Source of the DNA: Mycobacterium montefiorense
Lineage (GTDB): Bacteria > Actinomycetota > Actinomycetes > Mycobacteriales > Mycobacteriaceae
NCBI RefSeq assembly: GCF_003112775.1
Contig: NZ_BFCH01000048.1
Span: 181,946 to 245,945 of the forward strand
DNA length: 64,000 nt
Direction: 5' to 3'
In this document: positions 8,943 through 17,982 of the stretch, one piece after another
Position numbering within the stretch: the stretch's first letter is position 1
Layout: each line of letters starts with the position of its first letter
Notes under the pieces: model-generated
What the model was told of the DNA's origin: nothing
Database searches by the model: none
What the model saw: only the letters and a program-made list of their open reading frames with translations
Program-made: the position numbers and the translations under genes

Positions 8943-10252
8943 GCCCACGAGTTGGTGTGACACTGTCGGGCAGGTACCGACTGCAACGCCTGATCGCCAC
9001 CGGCGGCATGGGCCAGGTCTGGGAGGCCGTGGACAGCCGGCTGGGCCGGCGGGTCGCCGTCAAGGTGCTCAAGGCGGAGTTCTCCCAGGACTCCGAGTTC
9101 ATTGAGCGGTTCCGCGCCGAGGCGCGTACCACCGCGATGCTTAACCACCCCGGGATCGCAGCCGTACACGACTACGGCGAAAGCCAGATGGACGGCGAGG
9201 GGCGCACCGCCTACCTGGTGATGGAGCTCGTCAACGGTGAGCCGCTGAACTCGGTGCTCAAGCGCACCGGCCGGCTGTCGCTGCGGCATGCACTGGACCT
9301 GCTCGAACAGACCGGGCGCGCGCTGCAAATTGCGCACGCCGCCGGGCTGGTGCACCGCGACGTCAAGCCGGGAAACATCTTGATCACCCCGACCGGGCAG
9401 GTGAAGATCACCGACTTCGGTATCGCCAAGGCCGTCGACGCGGCACCGGTGACCCAGACCGGCATGGTGATGGGCACCGCCCAATACATCGCGCCCGAGC
9501 AGGCGCTGGGCCATGACGCGACACCGTCCAGTGATGTCTATTCGCTGGGAGTTGTTGGCTACGAAGTGGTTTCAGGCAAGCGTCCGTTCACCGGTGACGG
9601 CGCGCTGACGGTGGCGATGAAGCACATCAAGGAGCCGCCGCCACCGCTGCCTCCAGAATTGCCGCCTAACGTCCGCGAACTCATCGAGATCACGCTGGTC
9701 AAGAACCCCGGCATGCGCTACCGCAGTGGTGGGCCGTTCGCGGACGCCGTGGCCGCGGTACGGGCCGGCCGGCGCCCACCGCGGCCCAGTCAGTCACCAC
9801 CGCCGGGACGAGCCTCGCCGGCGTCCATTCCGTCGGGAGCGCAGACCAGGACGACCACCGCGCCCAGTGCCCGCACTGCGGCACCGCGCCGATCGCGGCC
9901 GGCCACGAATAGTCATCGTCCGGCGCCCGCCCGCCGTACCTTTTCGTCGGGACAGCGTGCGCTGCTGTGGGCCGCCGGGGTGCTGGGCGCGCTCGCGATC
10001 ATCATCGCGGTGCTGATCGTGATCAACTCCCGCGACGACACCCAGCAGCAGCCTGTGCCCCCGACGGTCACCGACACCGGGCCGCCACCGGCGAGCAAGA
10101 CCCCCACCAGTTCCGGCCCGAGTTTGCGACTCGATTGGACGGGACCGCCGGCGATGAGTAATTCTGGATTCCACAGCAGGCCACCCGAACTGAGCTGGGC
10201 CAACCCCTTAGCGCCCAGCCTGTCGACGGCCCAATACGAGACACCGCAATGA
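8939..10252 (+). CDS. pknA: Serine/threonine protein kinase PknA
   Basis: This 437-residue receptor-like kinase has its kinase domain at residues about 13-270. The glycine-rich loop is ATGGMGQVWE, the catalytic lysine is K42 (VAVKVLK), HRDVKPGN is the catalytic loop, DFG is in ITDFGIAKA, and the activation loop is VTQTGMVMGTAQYIAPEQ. A Pro/Arg-rich juxtamembrane linker, one membrane segment at about 340-362 and a short extracytoplasmic tail without PASTA repeats follow. The ATG at 8939 starts the conserved MSPRVGVTLSGRY; the longer open frame upstream overlaps pbpA and is not conserved. PknA regulates cell shape and division (Wag31, FtsZ, FhaB). It overlaps pknB by ATGA. Confidence 0.96.
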   Translation: MSPRVGVTLSGRYRLQRLIATGGMGQVWEAVDSRLGRRVAVKVLKAEFSQDSEFIERFRAEARTTAMLNHPGIAAVHDYGESQMDGEGRTAYLVMELVNGEPLNSVLKRTGRLSLRHALDLLEQTGRALQIAHAAGLVHRDVKPGNILITPTGQVKITDFGIAKAVDAAPVTQTGMVMGTAQYIAPEQALGHDATPSSDVYSLGVVGYEVVSGKRPFTGDGALTVAMKHIKEPPPPLPPELPPNVRELIEITLVKNPGMRYRSGGPFADAVAAVRAGRRPPRPSQSPPPGRASPASIPSGAQTRTTTAPSARTAAPRRSRPATNSHRPAPARRTFSSGQRALLWAAGVLGALAIIIAVLIVINSRDDTQQQPVPPTVTDTGPPPASKTPTSSGPSLRLDWTGPPAMSNSGFHSRPPELSWANPLAPSLSTAQYETPQ

Positions 10253-12126
10253 CCACCCCTCAGCACCTGTCCGACCGTTACGAACTGGGCGACATCCTCG
10301 GTTTCGGGGGGATGTCCGAGGTTCACCTGGCTCGCGACGTCCGCCTGCACCGCGACGTCGCGGTCAAGGTGCTGCGCGCCGATCTGGCCCGCGACCCGAG
10401 TTTCTATTTGCGCTTCCGTCGCGAGGCGCAAAACGCCGCCGCGCTGAATCACCCGGCGATCGTCGCGGTCTACGACACCGGCGAGGCGGAGACCCCCGCC
10501 GGTCCGCTGCCCTACATCGTGATGGAGTACGTCGACGGTGTCACGCTGCGCGACATCGTGCACAACGACGGGCCGCTGCCGCCGCGGCGCGCGATCGAGA
10601 TCATCGCCGACGCCTGCCAGGCCCTGAACTTCAGCCACCAGACCGGCATCATCCACCGCGACGTCAAGCCGGCGAACATCATGATCAGCACGACCAATGC
10701 GGTCAAGGTGATGGACTTCGGCATCGCCCGGGCGATCGCCGACAGCGGCAACAGCGTCACCCAGACAGCGGCCGTGATCGGGACGGCGCAGTATCTCTCG
10801 CCGGAGCAAGCCCGTGGCGATTCCGTCGACGCCCGCTCCGATGTCTACTCGCTGGGCTGTGTGCTTTACGAAATCCTCACGGGCGAGCCACCTTTCACCG
10901 GAGACTCGCCGGTTTCGGTTGCCTACCAACATGTCCGCGAAGACCCGGTGCCGCCGTCGACGCGGCACCCGGGTATCTCCGCCGAGCTCGACGCCGTCGT
11001 GCTCAAGGCGCTGGCCAAGAACCCGGACAACCGCTATCAGACCGCCGCCGAGATGCGCGCCGACCTGGTTCGCGTGCACAACGGTGAGGCCCCCGAAGCA
11101 CCCAAGGTGCTCACCGACGCCGAGCGGACCTCGCTGATGGCGACGGGCCCGGGCCATGGGAGTGGACGCTTGGACCCGCTGCCTCGGCAGCGCCTCAGCG
11201 ACACCGACCCCGATCGGATGGGCGGCCCGGTCGGTCGCTGGGTCGTCGCCGTCGCCGTGCTCGCGGTGCTGACGATCGTCGTCGTCATCGGGTTCAACAC
11301 GTTCGGTGGCTCGACCCGCGACGTTGAAGTTCCAGATATGCGCGGCCAGGTTTCCGCGGATGCCGTTGCGGCCCTGCAGAATCGAGGCTTCAAGACCCGC
11401 ACGCTGCAGACGCCTGATTCGGCGATCCCGCCCGATCACGTGATCAGTACCGATCCCGGCGCCAACGCCTCGGTGGCCGCCGGCGACGAGATCACCATCA
11501 ACGTGTCGACCGGGCCCGAACAACGCGAAGTGCCTGACGTGTCCTCGCTGAGTTACTCCGACGCGGTGAGCAAGCTGAAGGCAGCCGGGTTCACCAAGTT
11601 CAAGCAGGCGAACTCGCCGTCGACGCCGGAGCTGCTGGGCAAGGTGATCGGGACCAACCCGCCGGCGAATCAGACGTCGGCGATCACCAACGTGGTCACC
11701 GTGATCGTCGGATCGGGACCCGAGACCAAGCAGGTTCCCGATGTCGCGGGCCAGACCGTCGACATCGCGCAGAAGAACCTGACGGTCTACGGCTTCACCA
11801 AGATCACCCAGGCGGCGGTGGACAGCGCCCGGCCGGCCGGTGAGGTCATCGGCACCAATCCGCCCAAGGGCCAGACGGTTCCGGTGGACTCGATCATCGA
11901 GCTGCAGGTGTCCAAGGGCAATCAGTTCGTGATGCCCGATCTGTCCGGCATGTTCTGGACCGACGCCGAACCACGGTTACGCGCGCTGGGCTGGACGGGG
12001 GTGCTGGACAAGGGCGCCGACATCGACGCCGGTGGCTCCCAGGCCCACAAGGTGGTGTATCAGAACCCGCCGGCCGGTACCGGAGTCAACCGGGACGGCA
12101 TCATCACGCTGAGGTTCGGTCAGTAG
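10249..12126 (+). CDS. pknB: Serine/threonine protein kinase PknB with four PASTA domains
   Basis: This 625-residue kinase has its kinase domain at residues 11-275, with K40 in VAVKVLR, HRDVKPAN, MDFGIAR and an activation loop containing two threonines (VTQTAAVIGTAQYLSPEQ). One membrane segment lies at about 331-349. Four PASTA repeats (from VPDMRG, VPDVSS, VPDVAG and MPDLSG) fill residues about 355-625 outside the cell, where they bind muropeptides and lipid II. PknB is the essential sensor kinase that phosphorylates CwlM, MurJ, FhaA and itself. The gene ends the operon, and its last 23 bases overlap the 3' end of convergent trpG. Confidence 0.97.
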   Translation: MTTPQHLSDRYELGDILGFGGMSEVHLARDVRLHRDVAVKVLRADLARDPSFYLRFRREAQNAAALNHPAIVAVYDTGEAETPAGPLPYIVMEYVDGVTLRDIVHNDGPLPPRRAIEIIADACQALNFSHQTGIIHRDVKPANIMISTTNAVKVMDFGIARAIADSGNSVTQTAAVIGTAQYLSPEQARGDSVDARSDVYSLGCVLYEILTGEPPFTGDSPVSVAYQHVREDPVPPSTRHPGISAELDAVVLKALAKNPDNRYQTAAEMRADLVRVHNGEAPEAPKVLTDAERTSLMATGPGHGSGRLDPLPRQRLSDTDPDRMGGPVGRWVVAVAVLAVLTIVVVIGFNTFGGSTRDVEVPDMRGQVSADAVAALQNRGFKTRTLQTPDSAIPPDHVISTDPGANASVAAGDEITINVSTGPEQREVPDVSSLSYSDAVSKLKAAGFTKFKQANSPSTPELLGKVIGTNPPANQTSAITNVVTVIVGSGPETKQVPDVAGQTVDIAQKNLTVYGFTKITQAAVDSARPAGEVIGTNPPKGQTVPVDSIIELQVSKGNQFVMPDLSGMFWTDAEPRLRALGWTGVLDKGADIDAGGSQAHKVVYQNPPAGTGVNRDGIITLRFGQ

Positions 12127-12790
12127 CCGCCGGGTCGGCAGGGAAATACGGCCGCACCGCGGAGCGAACCTCGTTCTCTAGCCGGCGGATCAGGGTGTCG
12201 TCCCGCGACCATCCGCACACCGCCAGCCAGTTGGCCAGCATTCGGTGCCCACCCTCGGTGAGGATCGACTCCGGATGGAACTGGACGCCGTGGATCGGCA
12301 ATTCCGTGTGGCGCACGGCCATGATCACTCCGGTGCGGGTGTGCGCTGTCACCTCGAGCACGTCGGGCAGCGACTCCGGCAGGATCGTCAGCGAGTGATA
12401 GCGAGTCGCCGTGAACGGATCCGGAAGTCCTTGCAGCACACCGACACTAGTGTGGTGGACGCTGCTGGTTTTGCCATGCAGCAACTCGGGTGCACGGTCG
12501 ACGGTCGCGCCGAAGGCGACCCCGATGGCCTGGTGACCGAGGCAGACGCCGAGTAGCGGGGTGGCCGCCGCGGCGCAGGCGCGGACCAGGTCGATCGATG
12601 CGCCCGCGCGTTCCGGGGTGCCCGGGCCGGGGCTGAGCAAAACGCCGTCGAACTGCACGGCGATGGCGGCTTCGTCGGCGAGCCGGGCGTCGTCGTTGCG
12701 CCACACGTCTGCCTCGACTCCGAGTTGCCCCAGGTATTGCACGAGGTTGAACACGAAGCTGTCGTAGTTGTCGACAACCAGGATCCGCAT
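12104..12790 (-). CDS. trpG: Class I glutamine amidotransferase TrpG/PabA (anthranilate / aminodeoxychorismate synthase component II)
   Basis: This 228-residue cytosolic enzyme releases ammonia from glutamine for anthranilate or 4-amino-4-deoxychorismate synthesis. The class I triad is visible: Cys83 in LLGVCLGHQAIG, and His172 and Glu174 in VQFHPESILTEGG. The oxyanion motif SPGPGTP lies at about 53-59. It is the only amidotransferase subunit in this window and no trp or pab partner lies nearby, so it may serve both pathways, as proposed in actinobacteria. It starts at ATG 12790 and ends inside the pknB 3' end. Confidence 0.94.
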   Translation of the reverse strand: MRILVVDNYDSFVFNLVQYLGQLGVEADVWRNDDARLADEAAIAVQFDGVLLSPGPGTPERAGASIDLVRACAAAATPLLGVCLGHQAIGVAFGATVDRAPELLHGKTSSVHHTSVGVLQGLPDPFTATRYHSLTILPESLPDVLEVTAHTRTGVIMAVRHTELPIHGVQFHPESILTEGGHRMLANWLAVCGWSRDDTLIRRLENEVRSAVRPYFPADPAATDRTSA

Positions 12791-12828
12791 CGTGTCAGGT
12801 TACCGCCCGGGCGAGTCGCGGTTGATGC

Positions 12829-13572
12829 TCAGTAGCCGATCGGCCCCAGCGGCTTCGCGAAATGCATCCGGACCGGTTCGGTGTGGCCGACGATCTGCAC
12901 GTCGGGCTTGACGTCCTCGTGGTGGCCGAGCCCGAATCGGACGACGTACTGCTTGTAGAGGATCACCAGCGGCGCGGCGGCCAGGGCGGCCTGCATCGCG
13001 GCGGCGTTGCCGATCGCGGTGATCGTGTACGGCGGGCTGTAGGTGCGCCCGTTGAGCAGCAGCGTGTTGCCAACGCAGCGCGGTACCGATGTGGCGATCA
13101 GCCGCTGATCCTGCATCTGGATCGCCTCCGCGCCGGCGCTCCACAGGGCGTTGAGGACGGCCCCGATGTCTTGCTGGTGCACCACCAGGTCGTCCGGGGA
13201 CGCGTCGCGCGGGAAGCGGCCGTTGGCGTCGCGCTGGGCGTCGTCGAGGGTCACCGCCAGGCCTGGCCCGTGCACCGGGTTCATGTCGGCCGCACCAGCC
13301 AGCTCCGCCGAACGCCGCAGCATGGCTGCCAATGCGGCATCGGAAGACCTCAGATGCGTCGAGTCGATCTTGCCGGCCAGCTCGTCGCGTTCGGCCTTGA
13401 GACGATTCACCGAGGCCTGCGTCTCACGCACCAGATCGACCAGGCGCGGCGCATCGCTGCCGCGGATCTCGGCGCCACCGGAAACCCCGTGCGTGGCGGC
13501 CAGCAGCAATCCGGCCAGCAGGCAAACCAATGGGACACCGAAGCGCCATGGTGACCGGCGGGTCTGGATCAT
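12829..13572 (-). CDS. DUF881 membrane-anchored protein (Rv0012-like)
   Basis: This 247-residue protein has an N-terminal membrane segment (residues about 11-28, FGVPLVCLLAGLLLAATHG), then a helical, coiled-coil-prone stretch (about 45-90, VNRLKAERDEL...) and the globular DUF881 domain (GPGLAVTLDDA, NALWSAGAEAIQMQDQRL). DUF881 proteins occur beside crgA and division kinases across actinobacteria, as here, and are thought to act at the membrane in division or cell-wall processes. The biochemical role is unknown. It diverges from crgA with a 118-base gap. Confidence 0.88.
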   Translation of the reverse strand: MIQTRRSPWRFGVPLVCLLAGLLLAATHGVSGGAEIRGSDAPRLVDLVRETQASVNRLKAERDELAGKIDSTHLRSSDAALAAMLRRSAELAGAADMNPVHGPGLAVTLDDAQRDANGRFPRDASPDDLVVHQQDIGAVLNALWSAGAEAIQMQDQRLIATSVPRCVGNTLLLNGRTYSPPYTITAIGNAAAMQAALAAAPLVILYKQYVVRFGLGHHEDVKPDVQIVGHTEPVRMHFAKPLGPIGY

Positions 13573-13690
13573 CGGGTCTCCAATTTCCTGGTCGGGGGGC
13601 CAGGTGGGTTAATCTCGTAGCCAAGTCCTGCGTGTAGCTACAACCGCTATCGTTGCACCCCGTCCCGCTCACCGTGATCCCGAGGTAATC

Positions 13691-13972
13691 ATGCCCAAGT
13701 CCAAGGTCCGCAAGAAGAACGACTTCACCGTCACCGCGGTCAGCCGGACGCCGGTGAAAGTGAAGGTCGGCCCGTCCAGTGTGTGGTTCGTCGCGCTGTT
13801 CGTGGGTCTGATGCTGATCGGTCTGGTTTGGCTGATGGTGTTCCAGTTGGCCGCGGTCGGAAGCCAGGCACCGACCGCTCTTAATTGGATGGCGCAACTG
13901 GGCCCGTGGAACTACGCGATCGCGTTCGCTTTCATGATCACCGGGTTGTTGCTCACGATGCGCTGGCACTAA
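13691..13972 (+). CDS. crgA: Cell division protein CrgA
   Basis: This 93-residue protein begins with a basic cytoplasmic tail (MPKSKVRKKNDFTV) followed by two membrane helices (residues about 31-53 and 69-90) joined by a short periplasmic loop. The length and the pattern of KVRKK, SSVW and a terminal MRWH match mycobacterial CrgA. CrgA binds FtsZ, FtsQ, FtsI, PbpA and CwsA and helps recruit or stabilise the septal peptidoglycan machinery. pbpA and cwsA are both in this window. ATG 13691 follows a weak GAGGTAAT ribosome site. Confidence 0.95.
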   Translation: MPKSKVRKKNDFTVTAVSRTPVKVKVGPSSVWFVALFVGLMLIGLVWLMVFQLAAVGSQAPTALNWMAQLGPWNYAIAFAFMITGLLLTMRWH

Positions 13973-14043
13973 CCAAGATCAGCTGCCGAATGAATTCATC
14001 TTGGGGTCGATTCGCAGCTAAGCCAGCAACCTTGTGACTACCC

Positions 14044-14061
14044 AATCACACGCGTGTGATT
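14044..14061. promoter_or_regulatory. 18-bp perfect palindrome (candidate operator)
   Basis: AATCACACGCGTGTGATT is fully self-complementary and lies 66 bases upstream of the PH-like membrane protein gene, after crgA. No T-tract follows, so it does not look like a terminator. Its half-sites are TCACAC and GTGTGA, opposite in orientation to a CRP site. A dimeric repressor site is plausible but no regulator is identified. Confidence 0.45.
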
Positions 14062-14127
14062 TATCCCCACTGTTGATAGCTGATGTGGATAACTGCATCG
14101 GCAGTGGTGGGAGGGGTTAGGAACGGT

Positions 14128-14562
14128 ATGCAGCAAACATCGTGGCAGCCGCATGCTGCGGGAGTGGCTGGTTGTGGCCTTGGCGGGTTGTTCATGGCTA
14201 TCGCCAGTGTGACCGCGGTCACAGACCCGCCGGGGCGGGTGCTGGCGGGGATTGCCGGGGCGGGTCTGCTGGTGTTTGCGGGCGGTACTTGGCGCGCACG
14301 CCCAAAGCTGGCTATTACCGCGGACGGTCTGGTGATCCGGGGGTGGTTCCGGACGCAGGTATTGCAGCACTCCGACATCAAGATCATTCGGATCACCGAG
14401 TTCCGCCGCCTCGGGCGAAAGGTGCGTTTCCTCGAGGTCGAGACGGTCGATGACCGGCTGGTGCTGTTCTCCCGATGGGACCTGGGCGCCGAGCCGTTAG
14501 AGGTCCTCGATGCGCTTACCGCGGCCGGCTACGCCGGCCGAGACGGTGCCGGCCCGGCGTAG
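14128..14562 (+). CDS. PH-like domain membrane protein (Rv0010c-like)
   Basis: This 144-residue protein has two close membrane helices near the N-terminus (residues about 13-30 and 38-54), followed by a beta-rich bacterial PH-like domain (RPKLAITADGLVIRG, LQHSDIKIIRITEFRRLG). Upstream in-frame GTG at 14083 would add 15 residues, but the ATG at 14128 gives the conserved MQQT start and is preceded by GGGGTTAGGA. It is conserved between crgA and ppiA in mycobacteria. Function is unknown; a membrane-associated role near the division genes is only suggested by context. Confidence 0.82.
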   Translation: MQQTSWQPHAAGVAGCGLGGLFMAIASVTAVTDPPGRVLAGIAGAGLLVFAGGTWRARPKLAITADGLVIRGWFRTQVLQHSDIKIIRITEFRRLGRKVRFLEVETVDDRLVLFSRWDLGAEPLEVLDALTAAGYAGRDGAGPA

Positions 14563-14573
14563 CTACGCCGAAC

Positions 14574-15122
<549 letters not shown>

Positions 15123-15258
15123 TACCCACGGACCCGCCCGCACCCGGTGTCAGTCCGGCAGCCCGGACCGAAAAGGCCGACGTCGCGCTGCAATAGCCGC
15201 GCCGGTGTTCTTATGGTGGCAGTCTGTAGGTTTCACGGGCGGCACAGAAAGGCGGCAG

Positions 15259-15696
15259 ATGAACGCGCAGGCGGAATCCCGGCTGACTCCCAGACAGCGA
15301 CTGTCTCGGGGTCTGACCTATTCGGCGGTGGGACCGGTGGACGTCACCCGCGGTCTCATCGGATTGGGGGTCAACTCCACCCAGTCGACCGCGTCGGAGT
15401 TGCGCCGCCGCTACCGCCAGGGCCAACTGTCTCGCGATGTCACCGCGGCACAGCAGGCGCTCGCCCAGGAACTGGCCACCGCACAGGAGGTCGTCTCCGG
15501 CCTGCCGCAGGCACTGCAAGATGCACGCAAATCCCAACGCCGCCGGGGCAAACGACCCCTGCTGATCGCGGCAGCCGCCATCGTCGTCCTGGCCGGCGGC
15601 GGCGCCGCATTCAGCATCGTCCGGCGCTCGACCAACCGCGACAACACCGAACCGTCACCACGGCCACCCAGCGTGGACGTCCAACCGCGACCCTGA
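15259..15696 (+). CDS. cwsA: Cell wall synthesis protein CwsA
   Basis: This 145-residue protein has a soluble helical N-terminal part (RLTPRQRLSRGLTYSAVGPVDV, SELRRRYRQG) and one membrane segment at about 96-116 (PLLIAAAAIVVLAGGGAAF), ending in a Pro-rich tail. In M. tuberculosis and M. smegmatis CwsA interacts with CrgA and Wag31 and affects cell shape and polar peptidoglycan synthesis. The ATG at 15259 follows GAAAGGCGGC; the earlier open frame overlaps ppiA on the other strand and lacks conservation. Its position beside ppiA is conserved. Confidence 0.9.
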   Translation: MNAQAESRLTPRQRLSRGLTYSAVGPVDVTRGLIGLGVNSTQSTASELRRRYRQGQLSRDVTAAQQALAQELATAQEVVSGLPQALQDARKSQRRRGKRPLLIAAAAIVVLAGGGAAFSIVRRSTNRDNTEPSPRPPSVDVQPRP

Positions 15697-15904
15697 CGCA
15701 GTTCGGACAGTTACGCCAAAACTCACCAATTCCACTGTGCCTGTTCGCTATCCGTGCCAGCGGTCTGGCCGGCCGGCCGTCTCGGCCCGTCTCGAAGTTA
15801 TTGAAAGGCTTGTGCGCCTGAGAAACTCGGTGCCCGGGTCCGGTGCAAGCACTCGGTCGCCAAGTCTGCCGATTTTAACCCGCAGCCGCGGTTCTCGCCG
15901 TAAT

Positions 15905-15932
15905 CTCACAACCCGCAAGGAAAGGTTGTGAG
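15905..15932 (+). promoter_or_regulatory. Stem-loop presenting the ribosome-binding site of the excalibur gene
   Basis: CTCACAAC (15905-15912) and GTTGTGAG (15925-15932) are perfectly complementary, forming an 8-bp stem whose 12-base loop holds the purine-rich AAGGAAAG ribosome site. The ATG follows four bases after the stem. The structure could gate translation of the small secreted protein. Confidence 0.4.
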
Positions 15933-15935
15933 CCC

Positions 15936-16139
15936 ATGGATCTCCGTACCCTGCTGGCCGCGGTTGCCGCCACTCTCGGCCTCGGCCTGACAGTCGCGCC
16001 CGCGGCGCACGCAGACCCGCCATATACCGACTGCAGTGCGGCCGCAAAAGACGGGCGTTACAACATCCCGCGCGGTGATCCCGCCTACCAGCAAAAGCTA
16101 GACCGGGACAACGGCGGCATCGCCTGCGAATCGCACTGA
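15936..16139 (+). CDS. Small secreted excalibur calcium-binding domain protein
   Basis: This 67-residue precursor has a clear signal peptide (MDLRTLLAAVAATLGLGLTV...AHA, cleavage near residue 26) and a mature part that is a bare excalibur domain: two cysteines, YTDCSAAAKDGRYNIPRGDPAY and a terminal DRDNGGIACE. The DxDxxGxxCE motif is the hallmark Ca-binding loop. Such small proteins are exported to the envelope in mycobacteria; the physiological role is unknown. AAGGAAAG lies 12 bases upstream inside a stem-loop. Confidence 0.85.
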   Translation: MDLRTLLAAVAATLGLGLTVAPAAHADPPYTDCSAAAKDGRYNIPRGDPAYQQKLDRDNGGIACESH

Positions 16140-16149
16140 GCGACTGGAC

Positions 16150-16464
16150 TCAGTCGTCGACGTGGTTCGGCGGCTGCCCGAGCGGCACGGGCTGCGCCGG
16201 GTCAACCGGGTAGCACTCGGGCGGCGGGGTCACGTCCTCGATCACGCCCCGGCCGCCGAAGACCGGGTAGCTGGGGCCTTGGTGGCATCGCTCCCAGGTC
16301 CCGTCCGGTCCTACCGGTTTGTCGCAGTAGGACTCTCCGGGAATAGCCGTGTTCTGACAGCCCGCCGACGCGGGCGGAGCCGTCCCGACGGCAATTCCGA
16401 TTCCGCCGATCGTGAGTGCTGCCCCCAGCGCCGCGCTGGCGGCGACCCGCGCTGATTTCGTCAT
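16150..16464 (-). CDS. Small secreted Cys-rich protein (CDxPVGPDGTWxRC type)
   Basis: This 104-residue precursor has an N-terminal signal peptide (MTKSARVAASAALGAALTIGG..., cleavage near the PASA motif at about 31-34). The mature part carries the mycobacterial motif CDKPVGPDGTWERC with flanking cysteines, then a Pro-rich tail. The frame is open further upstream, but the ATG at 16464 gives a proper signal sequence. Proteins of this type occur in several copies in mycobacterial genomes and are predicted to be exported; their function is unknown. It converges with the excalibur gene. Confidence 0.8.
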   Translation of the reverse strand: MTKSARVAASAALGAALTIGGIGIAVGTAPPASAGCQNTAIPGESYCDKPVGPDGTWERCHQGPSYPVFGGRGVIEDVTPPPECYPVDPAQPVPLGQPPNHVDD

Positions 16465-16611
16465 GCGCCGCACGATACAGCTAATAGCGTGACAGCGCCT
16501 GTCGAGCGACTTCACCACCGCGCAGCAAATGGAACCCGGGCGACACCGCGGCCCACGAAGGCCAACGACCATGGGGGAGTCAGCAATTCGGCAGTTCGCC
16601 ATTTTGATTTG

Positions 16612-16684
16612 TGGAGCCTAGGGGAATCGAACCCCTGACACCTGCCTTGCAAAGGCAGTGCTCTACCAACTGAGCTAAGGCCCC
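16612..16684 (-). tRNA. tRNA-Ala (anticodon TGC)
   Basis: The complement strand folds as a 73-base cloverleaf: acceptor GGGGCCT/AGGCTCC, D-arm TAGCTCAGTTGGTAGAGC, anticodon stem TGCCT-TTGCAAA-GGCAG with anticodon TGC, and T-arm AGGGG-TTCGATT-CCCCT. The 3' CCA is not encoded. Confidence 0.96.
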
Positions 16685-16823
16685 TCGCCAACGGGTGCGG
16701 GATCAACTGCTGCCACGTGCCAGACCTCGACCCCGCGTTGTGACCGCACCACCACCGCCACCACGGCGATCAGTGCCAGCGGCAATGCAAGTCTCACACA
16801 ACGTCTTGATGGGCACATGGTTG

Positions 16824-16897
16824 TGGGCCTAGGAGGACTCGAACCTCCGACCTCTTCGTTATCAGCGAAGCGCTCTAACCGCCTGAGCTATAGGCCC
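16824..16897 (-). tRNA. tRNA-Ile (anticodon GAT)
   Basis: The complement strand folds as a 74-base cloverleaf: acceptor GGGCCTA/TAGGCCC, anticodon stem CTTCG-CTGATAA-CGAAG with anticodon GAT, and T-arm GGAGG-TTCGAGT-CCTCC. CCA is not encoded. It pairs with tRNA-Ala downstream of gyrA, the conserved mycobacterial arrangement. Confidence 0.97.
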
Positions 16898-16959
16898 GTA
16901 CGCGCGTACGGCCGAGCGACGAGATTACCGCACTCGTCGCCCCACCCCCAAAACCTGCA

Positions 16960-17847
16960 CTAGTCCCGATCCGCCAGCGTCACTTCGATGCCGCCGATCA
17001 AGTCCGTCGACAGGTTGTAGACGAACGCGCCGATCGTGGCCATGGCGGTCAGCAAGACGATGTTGAACAAGCCGATCAGCACGGCGCCGCCGAAGATCGT
17101 CCCGCTCGACACCAGTTCTCCGCTGCTGCCGCTGGTGTTGTTCAGCAGGTCACCAACGTTGCTGTTGAGCTTGGCCCACACCCCCATGCCGCCGAGCACC
17201 AGGTACAGGAACGCCACCGCGATCATCCAGACGAAGAACAGCGCCACCGACAGCATCAGCGACACCTTCAGCGTGCTCCACGGATCGATCCGGCGGATCT
17301 GCATGGTGGCCCGGACCGGGCCGCCCTTGCGCCGCGACACCTGGAGCAGGCTGTCGCGATTCTCCCGGGGTTCGGTGCTGGTCGCCCGAGCCGATCCGGT
17401 TGATTGTGACGTCTCCGAGCTGCGCTCCGGCGTGGTCTTACGCTGTGATCCCCTCGGGATTCCGCCGGACAGATCCGGCAGCTCGCTGGCGTAGGCGTCA
17501 TGCGTTGGCCCGTCACCGCGGGCGGACGCATCGAACTCGGGGCTCTTCGGCTGTGGTGGCGCACCGGCCGCCTGCGTGTTGCCGCCCGCGATGAAACGGT
17601 TCACTCGGGCATCGACACCCGACGGCTGGCCCTGCGGGCGCGCCTCGGTCGGAGGTTCGCTCTGCCGGTTGGCGGGATTGGCGGCCCGGGCGGCACCGCG
17701 CTGCCACGGCGGCGAGTCCCCGCCCTCGGTGCTACGGCCTGCCTGATTGGGGGCCCCACGCGGGTGTGCACCGGCACGCTCGGCCGAAACATCCCCGATC
17801 TGGCTGTCGCCCTTCTTGGGGGCACCCGGCTCGCTCGGTGAGGTCAC
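16960..17847 (-). CDS. DUF3566 transmembrane protein (Rv0007-like)
   Basis: This 295-residue protein has a long disordered, charged and Pro/Gly-rich N-terminal half (residues 1-175), followed by DUF3566. DUF3566 starts at about RRIDPWSTLKVSLML and has two membrane helices (about 193-218 and 252-278), joined by a loop with VGDLLNNTSG. The GTG at 17847 begins MTSPSEPGAPKKG. The gene follows gyrA with a 135-base gap and is conserved there across actinobacteria. Function is unknown; a link to division or envelope processes is only suggested by context. Confidence 0.88.
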   Translation of the reverse strand: MTSPSEPGAPKKGDSQIGDVSAERAGAHPRGAPNQAGRSTEGGDSPPWQRGAARAANPANRQSEPPTEARPQGQPSGVDARVNRFIAGGNTQAAGAPPQPKSPEFDASARGDGPTHDAYASELPDLSGGIPRGSQRKTTPERSSETSQSTGSARATSTEPRENRDSLLQVSRRKGGPVRATMQIRRIDPWSTLKVSLMLSVALFFVWMIAVAFLYLVLGGMGVWAKLNSNVGDLLNNTSGSSGELVSSGTIFGGAVLIGLFNIVLLTAMATIGAFVYNLSTDLIGGIEVTLADRD

Positions 17848-17982
17848 CGGAGACTCCTTACCTCTGCTGCCTTGGCCGACCGGACGGTGGCACTCGCGAT
17901 TTCTCTGGTCGGGCTGAGTCTAATTGCCCGCGCCCTGTGGCGGTCCGTTGGCAGGCCACTGGTCGGCCCGCCCCCTTAGCGG

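Noticed and set aside
9913..11523. Long antisense open frame opposite pknA/pknB (536 codons)
   Set aside because: It mirrors the codon bias of the GC-rich kinase genes, shows Arg/Gly/Asp-rich composition and no domain or ribosome site.
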